In this document: positions 1 to 12,296 of the stretch, piece by piece
Layout of the letters: every line of letters begins with the position of its first letter
How positions within the stretch are numbered: the first letter of the stretch is position 1
Source of the DNA: Poronia punctata
Lineage: Eukaryota; Ascomycota; Sordariomycetes; Xylariales; Xylariaceae
Length of the DNA stretch: 64,000 nt
Direction of reading: 5' to 3'
NCBI GenBank assembly: GCA_022579005.1
Contig: MU401480.1
Coordinates: 186,001 to 250,000 of the forward strand
Notes under the pieces: model-generated
The model's input: only the letters and a program-made list of their open reading frames with translations
What the model was told of the DNA's origin: nothing
The model's database searches: none
Made by a program: the position numbers and the translations under genes

Positions 1-1226
1 TTTATTACTTGAAGGAGGTATCAAATCCAACACCGACACAACGACAGACAGCAACAACGGGTAGCGGTCAGAACATATGCCTCATAGGCTCATACCCAGT
101 TGAGCGACTTCCGATCAAGAAGGTCAATGCGTGTACATGTATATGAGGGGCGTCGACGAGTCCACTCTACCATATTTTCAACTGTACACGTGTAATGAAT
201 TCGCATCACTTTTAGTCACCAATGTTAGCTAACGTGTCTCCCCACAAAATTCCCGCAATATCTCTATCGAGTTTTTTTTTTAACGTAGGAGAGCTCGCCT
301 CTGAGCCTTTAAGTGCTTCATGTCCCTGCGTACGAGTACCGTAGCACCAACCTCCAATTAACTCTGCAACCCCGGCACTGTCACGCGACAGATTGACATC
401 TTGCGGTAAAAATGGCAATAATAACACGTATCCAGCCCAACAGGGAAGGTATATGCTTAGATCTAGATCCCATCCACATTGACATGTGCCGGTGCTGTCA
501 TTATCTACTGAACCTGGCTAATAAGAGATAGGTTTTCATGAAAGTCGAGAGTATATGTGCACAGGTGCAGAGCCGTCATCTGAACCGATGTACGTACTTA
601 AGATAGCTATCTACCTACTTCTACCTACAAATATTATGACCATTAAAGATACGTCTGGATTAACAGGAACGCCTTCATTCCATCTACCGTTAGTAGCCTA
701 CTCGTAACACCAAACAGCAGGTAAATACTCGAGCAAATATCCTACTTGAAGATGATGTACGTATGAAGGCCACTTGTGACTTGGATAAGAGAAGCCACTT
801 AAACTGATAAGGTTATTACCTAATATGTGTATTGTCTCGAAAGCAGCTAACCTAAACTGGTTTGGCGCTGTTTTACAGTTGCTGTCGCCAATGGCCCTAG
901 CTTCCCCAACCTAGCGGGCTGGTGGATACTTTTACCTTCCAGTACTCGTAGGCATTGGCACTTTGTTCATTATTGTAAAAGGCATCTACGGATCATGTTT
1001 CTGGTTAATAGAGTTTCTGATAGCTACGTTCAGGTTGTTTGTCCTTGATATACAACCTGGGGCGCGACTTGGTCAGTATCCTTCAGTATGGAAGAAGGAA
1101 ATATTTGTATTAAATGCGCTGCCGGATTACTATATTCTACGTAAAATATCTTCCAAACATCCTGTGCCTCAACCGCGATCGCCCGAATATCACCTAGGTT
1201 AGACCGCGACGATACCAAGCCCCGTC
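1..1226. other. Intergenic, upstream of MED17
   Basis: No convincing coding exon is seen; the short open frames here have no family resemblance and are broken by stops. It holds three copies of the octamer TACGAGTA/TACTCGTA (331, 699, 943). The last few hundred bases must contain the MED17 promoter, but no clear TATA or CCAAT box stands out. Confidence 0.6.
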
Positions 1227-3262
1227 ATGGACAACAACGGCCAATCGCCATTCTCCCTCCGGCCATGGCCAGTGGGTGGAAAGGAACCTAAGACTATCGC
1301 GGAGTTTGTTGCGCGCGTTAATACTCTACCTGGTGGCTTTCGGGAACTCGACGAGGAAAAATTACGACGAAAGGTCCGAGCTAAACAGCGAGGAGAGGCC
1401 GACTACGACGTTATGGACGGATCATCTGACGAAGATGACGAAGAGGATGATTCTGAGGAGGGCAAGGAAAAGACTGCAATGGATGCGCGGGAAGAATTCC
1501 TGAGAAATCTCGAGTCAGTCTCTTCAAATGTTGTCTCGTGTGTCTAGACGAAAACAGCGTCTTTAGACCCCTCATCCATGGACGATGAATACGCCGATGG
1601 CAGGTGGCTAACGTTTGCAATGTTCCATGTAGTTCTGCCCACCAGTCGGCCATGTTAGCGCTCGATTTCGTCTCCCTTTTGCTCTCGAAAGAGAACCCCG
1701 TTCAAGCTGGCACAACATTATCACCCGCTCTACGAGACCTCGTGGGCATCGGGACTCTAGGCGCATCCAAACTCAAGGACTTCAATGTCACCGAGGCCCA
1801 AAAACAAGACGACCTCGCCGTCGCCACCGGATGGAGAGTCATGGGAATTAACAACATGGTCGACTCGGCCATGTCTGCTGCCGAGCGCTTGGAGAAGGAA
1901 GTAGAGGCCGAGGCCAAGTACTGGGCCGATATACTGGCTGTCAGCGAGGATGGCTGGACAGTATGTGCGCTTCCCAATCAGCCTCACACGTTGGGCGTGC
2001 GTTTCGGCTTTGCCGAGTCGGCCCCCGAATTTCGGGATAATAGCGTCGCCCCTCTGCTGCGAAACGACGATGGCTCTATTAAGCTAGGGGTCGGGCAGGT
2101 TGGTGGAGGGTCCCAGAGGGTACGTGTCACAGTCAAAAAGAATGGGAAAATAATAGACCAGTCGCCCCTCCCGGAACGAACACCGGACGACGCACCTTTG
2201 AACGATCGGGTGCGCGAGGCCAGGGATACGATTTTTCATCAGGAGTTATGGTATGAAATGAATAGAGAAGCCCGGATGTTACTAGCGCATGAGATCCGGT
2301 ATGACGGGCCGGCCATCGTCTGGAAACAGGATGGTGAAACCGAGGTCGTCTTTACGCTGGAGGATCTTGGTGCGCAGGACGATGGACATGTCAGTTTCAC
2401 CGAGGGCATCCGATCTGCATCGGTCATATACTCCCTTTTGAAGTTCTTCCTTTTCCAAAGTCACCGGCAAAACTATCACAGGAGAACATCTCCATCGGCT
2501 GCCATTAGGCAAGCTGACCCGAACTCGACATACAACATCTTGTTCGGCCTCGTCGCTCGTTACGACTTTTTCGCCAACGTAGATTGCCTCGCTAGTACTC
2601 TGAGGAAGCTAGTCGTCACGCTTCACCACGCGGGCATCTCGACAGCATCTACATCTACTAGCCTTTCGCCCCCCAATCCTGTGGCGTCGGGGACGATGCA
2701 ACCACGATACACGCCGACTACCGAACTACTGTGGGTGCAACAGCTCGTCTCGAACCTAGTAGCCCGCCACTCGTTCGTCATCACACCGGAAGCGAGAGTG
2801 TGGTGTCAGAGCCGAGGTTTTATACGGCCCTCGGTCGGGACATATTTCTATTTTAGACTGAGTCCTCCGTTCCCACAAGCGGGTCAGCCACGGAATCCGT
2901 TGGAAACCATCTATCCAGCCTCGGACCCGTGTCCGAGTGTCCTAGAAGCCATATACTATTTTCTCCAGGCATCCGTTCGTGCCTTGGCCCATAAGCTCGC
3001 CACTACTGCGGCCGAGCGCTTCCCGGACATGGGCATCCAATGGGGAGAAACAATCACGGGCATAGAGATTAAAAACAATAAGGGATCGGTTGCCAGGCTT
3101 GCAATCGATATTGTCGACGAAAAGGTCGTCCTTAGGCTAGAGACGAGATGGCTCGAAACCACGACCCCTCGCATCTCTATTTCCACTTGGGATTCGGTTA
3201 ACGAGTCGGCGGGTCCATCGATGGAGGAAATTGTAATGATGGTTATGAAGGTGGATGTTTAG
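1227..3262 (+). CDS. MED17: Mediator complex subunit 17 (Srb4/Med17)
   Basis: Head-module subunit of Mediator, which bridges activators and RNA polymerase II in the nucleus. Two exons: 1227-1513 and 1633-3262, with one intron 1514-1632 (donor GTCAGT, acceptor ATGTAG). The junction codon gives Asp in the stretch NLDSAHQSAM, which fits the family exactly and decided the splice choice. The product is 638 residues, normal for fungal Med17. The N-terminus has the typical PFSLRPWP start and IAEFVARVN segment, followed by an acidic patch rich in Asp/Glu (about residues 65-90); the middle carries the conserved LLLSKENPVQAG and ATGWRVMGIN segments. The start ATG is the first in frame. Family assignment is from remembered conservation, not from a search. 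Confidence 0.93.
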
Positions 3263-3971
3263 TACTGCATCGTCATGAACCTTGATCTCCGTCCGGGTTG
3301 AAAAGAGTTTCATGATATTCAGGACGATTCTGAAAGAGCTGAATGATGCAGGCTCTGTCCTCCCTCCTCTTTGCAGGTATCATTTGGTTATCAAAAATTA
3401 ACCAACAGCAGAATTGACTAAAACAAGAAGTCATTACAAAGTTATAGCCATGAGACGAATGTTTATATCTATCCACCTTCATCTGTGAGCTTTGCTGAGT
3501 AATCAAGGACAAGTGAATTAGCATGGTGAAAGCGCTTTCTTTTTATCAAGATAAATAAATTCACGAGGTCCCGATCTCAATGAACCGGATAATCTAATTC
3601 AACAGCAGTATCTACTGTACTTATCCGGTGGCTTTTTCTTTTATCTTGCAAAGACGTCGAGATCCCAAGGTTCCCAGGATCATAAGCAGGGTTATCATGC
3701 ATATGCGGTGAGCACAAACACCCCCCGGATCTACTACGGAAGTAGATCGCCGTTGACTGGAATTGGATGTATGTGGAATCCGGCCGGGATCCGATCCGGG
3801 ATTTCTGGGGTGAGGAAGGTAAGGAAGGAAGGAAGGAAGGATTATAAAGATTAGAAAACCCCATACCATACCATTCTCATATGTTTTTTCGCAAGAAAAA
3901 AACCCAAACAAACAAACAAACAAACAAAAAACCCCACCATCTCAAAAATATCTTTCTGCCAACTTAACAAA
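3263..3971. other. Intergenic between MED17 and the secreted-protein gene
   Basis: AT-rich spacer holding the MED17 3' end and the promoter of the next gene. A short (GGAA)n run (about 3820-3840) and an (AAAC)n run (about 3900-3930) precede the next start codon. No coding exon is supported. Confidence 0.5.
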
Positions 3972-4632
3972 ATGCTCCTCCTCACTCTTACTCCCATTCT
4001 CCTCCTCCTCTTATCCCCCACCACCGCCACAGAAGAAGAGATTTCCTGGAAAGTAACTTCCCTCCTGCAAACCGACACCAGCGCCCCGGACGATTCGTAT
4101 CGCGAACGCGAGTTCTCCTTCAACATCAACACGGACGAATTCATCTGCAGGAATGTCTTGCGTATAGCGGATACCACATCGATTCCCAACTGGACGAATT
4201 GGACGGGAGGATGCGTAGACAAACAAGGGGAAGATGTCGATGTGGAGGTCTTCGCTTTCAGATTCGTTAGCGATTGGGCAGAATTCATTGTTGATAATGC
4301 GCATGATTGTGTGTTGGCGCTTAGGCAGGGCGTTGACGATGGGGAGGGGGATGGGGATGGGGATGAGAGGTGAGTTTTATTTCATGCCCCCTTTCTCTTT
4401 TGATATTTAAAAGGGGGGAGGGAGATTGGGATTGTGAATGATGGATGTACAGAACTAATGTGTGTGAACCAGTTTATCCCAAGTCGACGGTATAAGACAG
4501 ATTTTACTCGAGTGTGGGGTCCCGGATGGTTGTGATGCTAAGGATTGTCTTACGCATTATTGTAATGGGACCGCTACGGAGATTTTTCCTAGTCCTTCTT
4601 CTTCTTCTTCTTCTTCTTCTTCTTTCTTGTGA
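3972..4632 (+). CDS. Small secreted cysteine-containing protein (function unknown)
   Basis: Two exons, 3972-4369 and 4473-4632, joined across a GTGAGT...CCAG intron whose CTAAT branch-point-like motif is at 4455. The product is about 185 residues. It begins with a strong signal peptide (MLLLTLTPILLLLLSPTTA, cleavage likely after Ala19), so it should enter the secretory pathway. The mature part has seven cysteines, three of them closely spaced near the C-terminus (GCDAKDC, YCNGT), three N-glycosylation sequons (two overlapping NWT sites and NGT), an Asp/Gly-rich linker at the splice junction and a nine-residue serine run encoded by a CTT microsatellite just before the stop. I recognise no domain. 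A secreted effector-like or wall-associated protein is possible but unproven. The second exon is inferred. Confidence 0.6.
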
Positions 4633-4665
4633 AGGGGGGTGGATATATATATATATATATATATA
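4595..4665. repeat. CTT microsatellite followed by a TA microsatellite
   Basis: A (CTT)n tract at about 4595-4624 encodes the serine run of the secreted protein; about 20 bp after it a pure (TA)n tract spans 4643-4665, just past the stop codon. Confidence 0.8.
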
Positions 4666-5153
4666 ATGGTGATTCTTTTAGGGGGATTAGAGAAGAGAGG
4701 GATATAGATATTGGAGATGATCTTGGGAGAGTAACTGGACTGGACTGGACTGGACTGGTCAATAATATACTGCTTTTACATGCGTTGTGCGGTTTGGAAA
4801 GATTGGGAATCGCAGGTAAAGGCGGACATGTCACATTATTATTCATAAGAAGGTTGTTACTTAGCATATACCTAGGTAGGTAGTTTGAAGGGGGGGGTGG
4901 GATCTTTTTGATTTAAGTTCTTTTCTTCTTCTTTTCTATCGCACCACTCTTTCAAGGGATATGAAAGTTCTCTTACTTTTTTTTAAAAAAAAAGGGGTAC
5001 CTTCATCCATAAAAAAGGGAAAAAGGACGAATTAAGAGTCGTCCTCCAGAATGGATATTAAAAAAAAAAGAGGAGAGGGAATAAGGACATACCTAAGGCA
5101 CTCACCTCCTTTTAAGGTTTAGATAGGTAAACAAACAAACAAACAAACAAAAC
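4633..5153. other. Intergenic, 3' ends of convergent genes
   Basis: Spacer between two convergent genes. It contains a short ACTGG tandem (about 4732-4758), several A and T runs and an (AAAC)n run near 5130-5150. No coding exon is supported. Confidence 0.5.
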
Positions 5154-5513
5154 TTACTTCGGTCTCGGTCCAGCCGGGAAAAACATCAAAATCCCCACAA
5201 CCGTCTCGGCATCCCTCATAGCTCTATCCTCTCCCTTTTTACAGATCTCATACAACTCCTCAACAGCCAATCTCTGTTCATCGAAAGCGTTGATAGTATC
5301 CCTTGAACAAGCACCGCCGCTCTCGCTCTCGTTTATGCTTCTTGCTGTCGCCTCTAACTTCTTCTCCATATCTTCGCATTTGGCCAGAGATAGGGATGTG
5401 TGTGAGGGGAGATATCCCTTTTCGTACATGGACCAGACGGTTTTCTTGATCGCGCTTACGAGATTCTTTTGGGTGTCGAGTTGGGATTTGAGGTCTTGGG
5501 TGGTGGGGGACAT
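5154..5513 (-). CDS. Short hypothetical protein, helical
   Basis: A single uninterrupted frame of 119 codons on the minus strand. The protein is mostly polar and looks alpha-helical, with heptad-like stretches (for example DLKSQLDTQKNLVSAIKKTV and the DEQRLAVEELYEICKK segment) that could form a coiled coil. There is no signal peptide or membrane segment. Codon use and amino-acid composition look like a real protein rather than a shadow frame, and no overlapping better frame exists on the other strand. I do not recognise a family. The start is the first ATG, and the short GT-rich repeats upstream (5580-5650) are probably promoter or 5' UTR. Confidence 0.55.
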   Translation of the reverse strand: MSPTTQDLKSQLDTQKNLVSAIKKTVWSMYEKGYLPSHTSLSLAKCEDMEKKLEATARSINESESGGACSRDTINAFDEQRLAVEELYEICKKGEDRAMRDAETVVGILMFFPAGPRPK

Positions 5514-6951
5514 GATGGATGGTGGGAATAGGAAGGAGGTGGGGTGGGGTGGACTTGACTTACTGTTGATGATGGTGTGTTTGTTTGTTATTTGGTGAGT
5601 GTGTGTGTGTGTGTGTATGTTTCTGGTGTGTGTGTGTGTTTGTTTGTGTGTGAGGGATGATTTGGTTTGACTCGATTTGAATTTCAGAACTTTGACATCA
5701 ACGCCAGATATTTATATACATGGCCATCTAAACAATTACCCAGGACTTTCTATGAAATCGTTTTCCATGACAGAAATGTTGTTCACTGAACCTGCCAACC
5801 TTGCTAGGAATAGGGAGACAAATCCCTTTGTGCCCCTGAAATACGAAAGACATTGTAAATAGTTTAACAGTCCAACCGTGTCCAAGATCAGACCAAATAG
5901 GTAGACAATCTCATTGTTCTTCCAGAGTGCCCCTAATGAAGTAAGGCGTTTGCTTAATATTCAAGTTCGGGAAGAGGGTTTCAATAGCAACTCTGGAATA
6001 GCCAAGCGTAGTCCTCGCCATCATCTTTCAGTAGCCTGATAATACCTAGTCAGTCTGAGTCCTCCTTGTTACGGCCCTCCCCTTTATCATCACAGTTTCA
6101 TAGAATATCCATAACTGGCAAGTTGGCCGAACAGACATCTCCCACAACGCTCCGAAGACTTGTATGTATCACCTCTAGCACATAAAGTCGACATCGGTCT
6201 CGAATATGAAAACTGGCCTACGTAACAAGTAGTCTGGACAGATTGCCAAAAAGAATAACAACCTGAAGCACATTAAACTAGCAAGTGAAACGGGATAAAT
6301 GGGCAAGAATATCAGACCGTCCTTTCCACAGAACCACATGTCCAACTTTGTCCCATTCCATCTTCGCCTGTACCCCTGACTAATTTAGGCACACAAGGCA
6401 GAGAGAAGGAAGGATATACTTAAAAGAAAGACGACAGTCCAAAACCGTTGCACAACATCGAAATAGAAACTGGCTCACATTAAATGAGAACCAAAACCAT
6501 GCTTTACGAGTCAGATTGTTATGTAAATATAAATCGTCAAGTCATCAATCGTTACTTGGCAGTATATACCACTTCGTGTCTAGATACAAGTAGGTATGGA
6601 GTAGAACATTTCGTACCGTCACCTGTCTTTCTCTCTTGACCACCTTCATCCCTATACATACTTTAGATATCAACTCTCATATCATTCAAAAGAGATCCTC
6701 AACAAGAAACAAAAGAGACCTTTTCAGTCCAGCCAAATATTGCGGCCAACTGAATATTATATACCGTAGGGCTCGTTGCAAAAGCCATCACGCTTTCTCG
6801 CTCATCATATTGCTCATTATGCCGATATGCACCAGTCCATGTCAGCTATACGTCTTTCGCCCAAGAACAGTCTTCAAAGATCCAGAAAAGGGTCACCAGA
6901 AAATGAGCATCTCCAATACTGATTGACCTTGGCATGGGTGCACTCGACATC
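5514..6951. other. Intergenic, no gene seen
   Basis: About 1.4 kb with a (GT)n-rich stretch at 5596-5650 and otherwise ordinary AT-rich sequence. Short frames at 5677-5862 and 6636-6926 have low-complexity, non-family translations and are not called. Confidence 0.5.
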
Positions 6952-8709
6952 TTAACGGTAATAGCCGCGAGGCGCCGAGTCGTACAGAATCTCGCGCTCA
7001 ACAATACGTTCATCATTCACATGGTCCCAATGATGAGGATGTCTGTGCGAGCGATGCCGATGATCGTAGAAGACGTAATCGCGCTCCTCTTGTTCACGCG
7101 CTCGTTTGCGGGCAAGTCGGATGTCTTCCGTGAGGTTGACAAGCTCAAGAACGTCCTCCTGCGGGTTTTGGTCAGTTGGTGTATCCTATCATCAACTTTA
7201 CGAGGGCAACGCCAGCCACTTACATATTGAAGGTATTTCATAACATAGAAGAAATATTCCGTCTCGTCGTAATCGTAACCCAGACGCTCAATTGCTTCAC
7301 GGTTGACAAGGTCTTTGGTTATCTCAGTCCACATATCGTTGCGGTGCCTTCGCCGTCTTTCGCCACCGCCATGAATCGAGATGCGTCGATCTCGCACGTC
7401 TTCCACTTCGATCTCGCGATCCCGAGACCTGGAGTCGTATATCTGAAGACTAAGCCGCTCACGCGACGAGTCACGAGCCGGCTCGCGAGTATGCTCGGGG
7501 ACGGTGCTAGTAGGAGAGTCGTCTCGTTCGGGAATAAACTTGGAACGTCGCACTCCGTTGTAGCGTTGCCATGTAACTTCGGCTGAACCACCACCCACGC
7601 CATCCATCCTCACTCGCTCGGTCCCAGGGGGCACATCCACGATGGCCCAATCTTTAGTCGCACCATTCCTGGCTTCGCCCATGCGGCCACGCGAATCGAT
7701 CTTGCCTGTGATATACTCGGCTTCCTCGTCCCATTCTGGTCGCGGTGCCGCTGAATGTGCCCGACGTCTGGGAACATCTGCAACCCTTAGTCTGTCACGG
7801 TTCCTGACAATGACCAAGTCGTCATCGTCGTAATACGACGGCCTGTTCTGAGGAGGCTGCGGGCGAGGTCTTTCGCGGGGGCGAGAACGAGACCGTGCCC
7901 GAGACCGAGACCGCGTGCGGCGGCGGATGTCAATGTCGGCCTCGCCGTTGGCAATATCAATATCAATGTCTAATTCCCGCTCTCGTGTCCGAGACGGCGC
8001 GCGGCGTGGCGGGGGCTGCGGGGGAGGGGTTGGCGGTTTCGCCCGCACAACGCCTATAAGCGCGTTAGCAAGAGGGATACGGTAAAAGGCAGAATTCGAT
8101 ATGGGGTCGCCCGTGAAGCTTACCATGGTCGATATCTCGATAGTGAGTAATGACCTGTCGTTCAATGATAGGCCCTTGAATGACCTGAGGGACCTGAGGC
8201 GCGGGCGGAGGGGAGGGCGAGGGGCTGGGCGAGGGAGTCCGAGCTCTCTGCCTCTCACGTTCAAAGTGAAGGCGGATGTGCTCTCGTTCCCGTTCAGGAG
8301 TGGGCGTCCTTTCCCGTCGGCGTTCAACTAGCTGCACGCGCTCAACACGATGAGGTGGGGAAGGAGAGCGCTCGATGAACCTCGGTCGTCGTTCCGGAAG
8401 AGGCGAGTGGCCTCTCTCGCGCTCGATCACGCGCTCCCTATAGCGGACTTGGGGGCTTGGACTGCGCGGTCGCCTCCTATCGACAGTCTCAACTTCGCGC
8501 GCCCGAAGGACCAAAGGTCCAGCCTCGGCTCGCCGATGGTCCTCGCGAAGAAAAGCTGGCGTTCTTTCTACTGGGCCGCGAGAACGCGAACGTTCTCGCA
8601 CGTTGACGTCGATGTCGAGATCATCATCGTAAGTGCGGACAGGAGCTCTTCGATGAGTGAAATCTCGCTCACTGATCTCGCTCCGGCCACCACCCCTGTA
8701 GGAAGACAT
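6952..8709 (-). CDS. Arg/Ser-rich DUF8035-like fungal protein
   Basis: Three exons on the minus strand, 8709-8124, 8053-7224 and 7158-6952, with GTAAGC and GTAAGT donors; phases close to a 540-residue protein. The first two thirds are low-complexity: many RER, RSRS and SPSP runs, acidic DIDIDI repeats and a proline block (PPTPPPQPPPR). The C-terminal ~130 residues are compact and conserved in type: WTEITKDLVNREAIERLGYD, then ETEYFFYVMKYLQY, and after the last intron EDVLELVNLTEDIR followed by a basic helix. This arrangement matches the fungal DUF8035 family as I remember it; function is unknown. RS-like repeats suggest a nuclear or RNA-associated protein, but that is inference. Composition-biased stretches on the opposite strand are shadows. 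Confidence 0.82.
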
Positions 8710-11693
8710 GGCTAGAGGTGGACCGTGGAATGGATAGAGTTTCTTTTCTAGGATTCTAGTGTGAACCTTATCCGAAGGACGGCTGGACTAGTGCGACGGC
8801 AAGGTACGGCAAGGTACGGCGCGATTGAGTTTAAAAGGTAGCGTGCCGCAACCGCGTACGATGACTTTGGGTTATATATATATCGTCTACCTGTCAACCC
8901 GGGTTATTAGTTAGGTTGCTGTGTGGTCGTTGGGTGATGATGTAGATAGCGCGGGGTCGAAGGGCGGCTGCTGAATCTTGATGAGGGGAAGTCATACACG
9001 GATCTCGTACATGTACCCTAGCGACGCACTAGAAACTCGCAGCACGACGCGAATAAGGGATAAAGTACCACAGAGGGATAGATAGAGATGGCACGATATG
9101 TATATCCGACGAATTTAAGGGCTCGTCCAGATGTTGAAGACAGAAGGAGGGTCATAAGGCTTGAAGCGGTCAGGTGCACCAAGATGTATGAGAATTGGGT
9201 CAAGTGGGAAAGCAAGAGCTGACGGGTACTTGTGAAAACCAACGTCGTCATCCCACCAAGGAGGCAGGGAGCGGGCAGAGAGGAGATTCAAGCAGAGATA
9301 ACGTAACTAGTCACACACTAAGCCTAATAATGCCTAAACATGGCCCTGTTGAGGTGCTTGTTTTGGCTTAGCCAACCACCTAACCTTACCAACTTCAATT
9401 CTATCCCGCTCTGTCACACTGACACATAATACCTACGTGGTGGGTTGCGTAAAAAAGGGCACCTGGTCAAGTATTTTGGGCCAAAACTCCACAGGCAAAT
9501 AGGACTCTTGGCAGGCCGCAATACTTGTTTTAGCAATAGAAACAAGATACAAAGTCTAGGTAGCAGGAGGGAAGATCATCGCTTTTCTAGGTATAGCCTT
9601 ATTGCTTATCTAAGCACAGTGACCTGACCAGGTGCCCTTTTTTAGGCAACCCACCACGTACAGCTCGGGCGTCTCGACTAGGAACTTGGGAGACCTCCAA
9701 AATCCCAAGTCTCTTTGTTATATGGGGTGTTCCAACGTGCCTAACCTAGTTTCCTACTACGGCCTCTCTCATATGTATTCGTGTATTCGTATGCGTAGAG
9801 GTTTTTCTTCCCCAGGGCACATGTGCATGATAAACGACTGAACACGGGATGCCGCTAACAGAAGCCAGAAAGTTGGTCCAGCTGGCAAGTAAAGTATGCA
9901 CCTTGGGGTTAGTTCCATGCCAGGGGTAGTTTTTACCATCAGATGCCCAACTTGGTATCATATAATAATAATCGAAACTCGATATGCAAAACATTGTACA
10001 TTGTCAAATCAACCATTAAACCAAAAATAAAGAGATGACACTACTCTCAGTAAACCGACTTATATGTAAGGTGACGTTCGCAGTCTCTGGATGCGAGCGT
10101 ACTCTACTAGTATCACGTTGTGTGGTGACTGGTCTATACACTACCACAAGCAAAGGTACATGATGAATGAAATAAGTGAACACATCTCGTCAGCAGCCAG
10201 CAACCAGCAACCAGCAACCACCAGCGAGGCTCTAGCCTACAGGTCAGTTCATGTAACATTCTTGGAGGCCGAGAGCTGTTTGATGCCATGTGTTATTTAG
10301 TATGAGGATTGATTCCCCTCTCGACAAGTTCACAATCACGGGAGAGCCCGTCCAAGTATTATTACTCGCGCGCTTAGCCCGGGACCCTTCTTACACGAAC
10401 CAACAGGACAATTGCCCACATACACAGTTTGGCCATCTATTTGGAAGTGTATAGATAGCTGCTGCAAGTAAGCAGCAAGGTGGCAGAGTCGAAATGCCAA
10501 GCATTCCGGTCGGTATGTTGGGTTCGCAATGAAGAAACAACAACATCCCACTTTATCTAGTATTCTTTGTCCATTGAGAATTTGCGCCTGAAAGCCAAAG
10601 CGTTCGAATGTCCTTGGTCGATGGATGGTTCGGAGGGATAAGTCAAACGGTTCGGTTGAACGCCGCCGATCGATAGAAAGTTCATGGCATACATAGTGGT
10701 TGACGTAATTATGCATAACGTATATCTTGAAAATGCCACTTTTCTCAAGGTACCACCGCCACATGGCAAGTTTACCTAGGTTAAGTACCTGATTACCAAA
10801 TACCTACCAGAATCTAGACTACGAGTAGACTACCTACGTGCGTGTATACTCGCATAATCATCTTTTGAAGTGCTATTCAGACTAGGTTATTGGGTACTCA
10901 AAAGAATATGCCAATACCTAACATGATATGAATGGTTTTGGTGAGATACGGCAGCAACATTATAGATTTCATAGCAGAACAGTTGGCAGTACACGTAAGT
11001 AGGTAGGTAGTCTAGATCGTCATAGGACCCCTATTTCTATTACCTCGGATGAAGCATACCGAGTGCCAAGCCCAGGTCATATCGTGGTGTATCACCTCTG
11101 AGTCTCAGTCTGCTTGGCCGTACCTTATATGAATTTGGCCGATAACAAAGACAAAACCGAAAACCCTCCCCTAACCAGTCAAAGAACTTTCCAGATAGGT
11201 TCTTATTAATGTGAACAATGGGCAAAATCAGAGCCACATCGTTCGACCTCGGGCCACGGACCTGGGTAAGGAGGTCAAACCAGCGTGTAATGCTACAAAC
11301 CTCAAGTACGTTTTCAGATATCCCTAGTCGCGAGAGTACTGGGGAAAGAGCGCGAGAGCAGAAGTACGACCGGATAGATGGGATCGCAAATGTTGGAAAA
11401 GCAGGGTATATATTCATCAAGGGACACCAGTTGCATAAACACCCCATCATTCTTTCCCACAAAGTCCAACGCCTAGCCATGCATTACCGCCATCAGAGTA
11501 CTTTCCCCCCATCTTTGCCAGAGTGATCGAATAAGCCCATTTCGGCTTTCCTAGCCTGCATGTTCCCCGGAGGCTCGTGAATTGTCTGTCATTCATTTCG
11601 TGATGGGGGTATTTGATCGAATGATAATTCATCCCTTCCTTTGTCTTGCCGAAGTAGCGATATCAATCAAACGCCAAAATCCCTTCGTCCCAT
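8710..11693. other. Long intergenic region with one MITE
   Basis: About 3 kb with no supported gene. Apart from the MITE at 9434-9660 it contains an AGCAACC mini-tandem near 10195-10225, a duplicated GGCAAGGTAC unit near 8800-8820 and one TACGAGTA octamer (10820). Open frames at 10336-10764 and 11040-11480 were looked at and rejected. Confidence 0.55.
9434..9660. mobile_element. MITE, Tc1/mariner-type (TA target site)
   Basis: Two inverted terminal repeats of about 34 bp face each other: the left runs from 9436 to 9468 (starts CGTGGTGGGTTGCGTAAAAA) and the right from 9658 back to 9625. Read in the same direction they differ at only one position (GCG versus GCC). Both outer ends are flanked by TA, the target duplication of the Tc1/mariner superfamily. 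The interior is about 155 bp and codes for nothing, so the element is non-autonomous. The near-identity of the repeats suggests a fairly recent insertion or strong constraint on the ends. Confidence 0.85.
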
Positions 11694-12296
11694 TCAACAC
11701 TCGCCACTTTGCTTCTTCTTGGCCTCCTCGAATTCTTTCTGTTGTAGTTCAAAAAGCTGCTCCATAGTCATGCCGCTATCCTCGAACTTGTTGCCTCTTT
11801 TCTCGCGCACCTGATTAAATGTCATGAGTAAATAACCTACAAGGGTACAGACAGGATTTGACAGGCCATATAGAAGCGGTAGTGTCGTGGTGAATGGAGT
11901 TAAAAAAAAAGACGTTACCCTTTGTGATTCCTTATGATGTGCTGCTGCTTCAAGGACTGCTGGTACGTAGTCGCCAAACCCAAGCGTCTCGAGAGCCTTC
12001 GTTATGTGATCGCATGCGATAGTCTTCTTAGCTTCCTTTTCAGAGATCTCATTGGCTTCTGAGGAAACGAGGGTGATGAATTCAACGCAACATTCTATGA
12101 GCAGATCACGAGCTTCCTTGGCAAACGATACCCCTGTTGACGCAGGCAAGATCTCGCTGACAATCTTCTGAACCGTCGCTAAGAGATAAGTCAGTAAGGA
12201 GAGGCTTGTGGGGATCGATTATGAAATCGAGCCTGGGTTTAGAAGGTACATACCCTTAGGAAGAGACAGGTCGTCGCTCGCTGATATTAAAGCCAT
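11694..12296 (-). CDS. NCB2: NC2 complex subunit beta (Dr1/Ncb2)
   Basis: Histone-fold subunit of negative cofactor 2, which binds TBP on promoter DNA and blocks TFIIA/TFIIB entry. Three exons on the minus strand: 12296-12254, 12178-11919, 11810-11694; introns of 75 and 108 bp with GTATGT and GTAACG donors. The product is 139 residues, usual for the family. The N-terminus MALISASDDLSLPKATVQK leads into the histone fold, with the hallmark segments SFAKEARDLLIECCVEFI and LGFGDYVPAVLEAA; the C-terminal helix holds SGMTMEQLFELQQKEFEEA. The tiny 43-bp first exon was found by family expectation and correct phase. It is highly conserved and not unusual here. Confidence 0.95.

Noticed and set aside
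10336..10764. 142-codon minus-strand open frame with several cysteines
   Set aside because: No domain, biased composition and no splice partners; likely chance frame in intergenic DNA.
11040..11480. 146-codon minus-strand open frame
   Set aside because: No conserved features; composition not protein-like.
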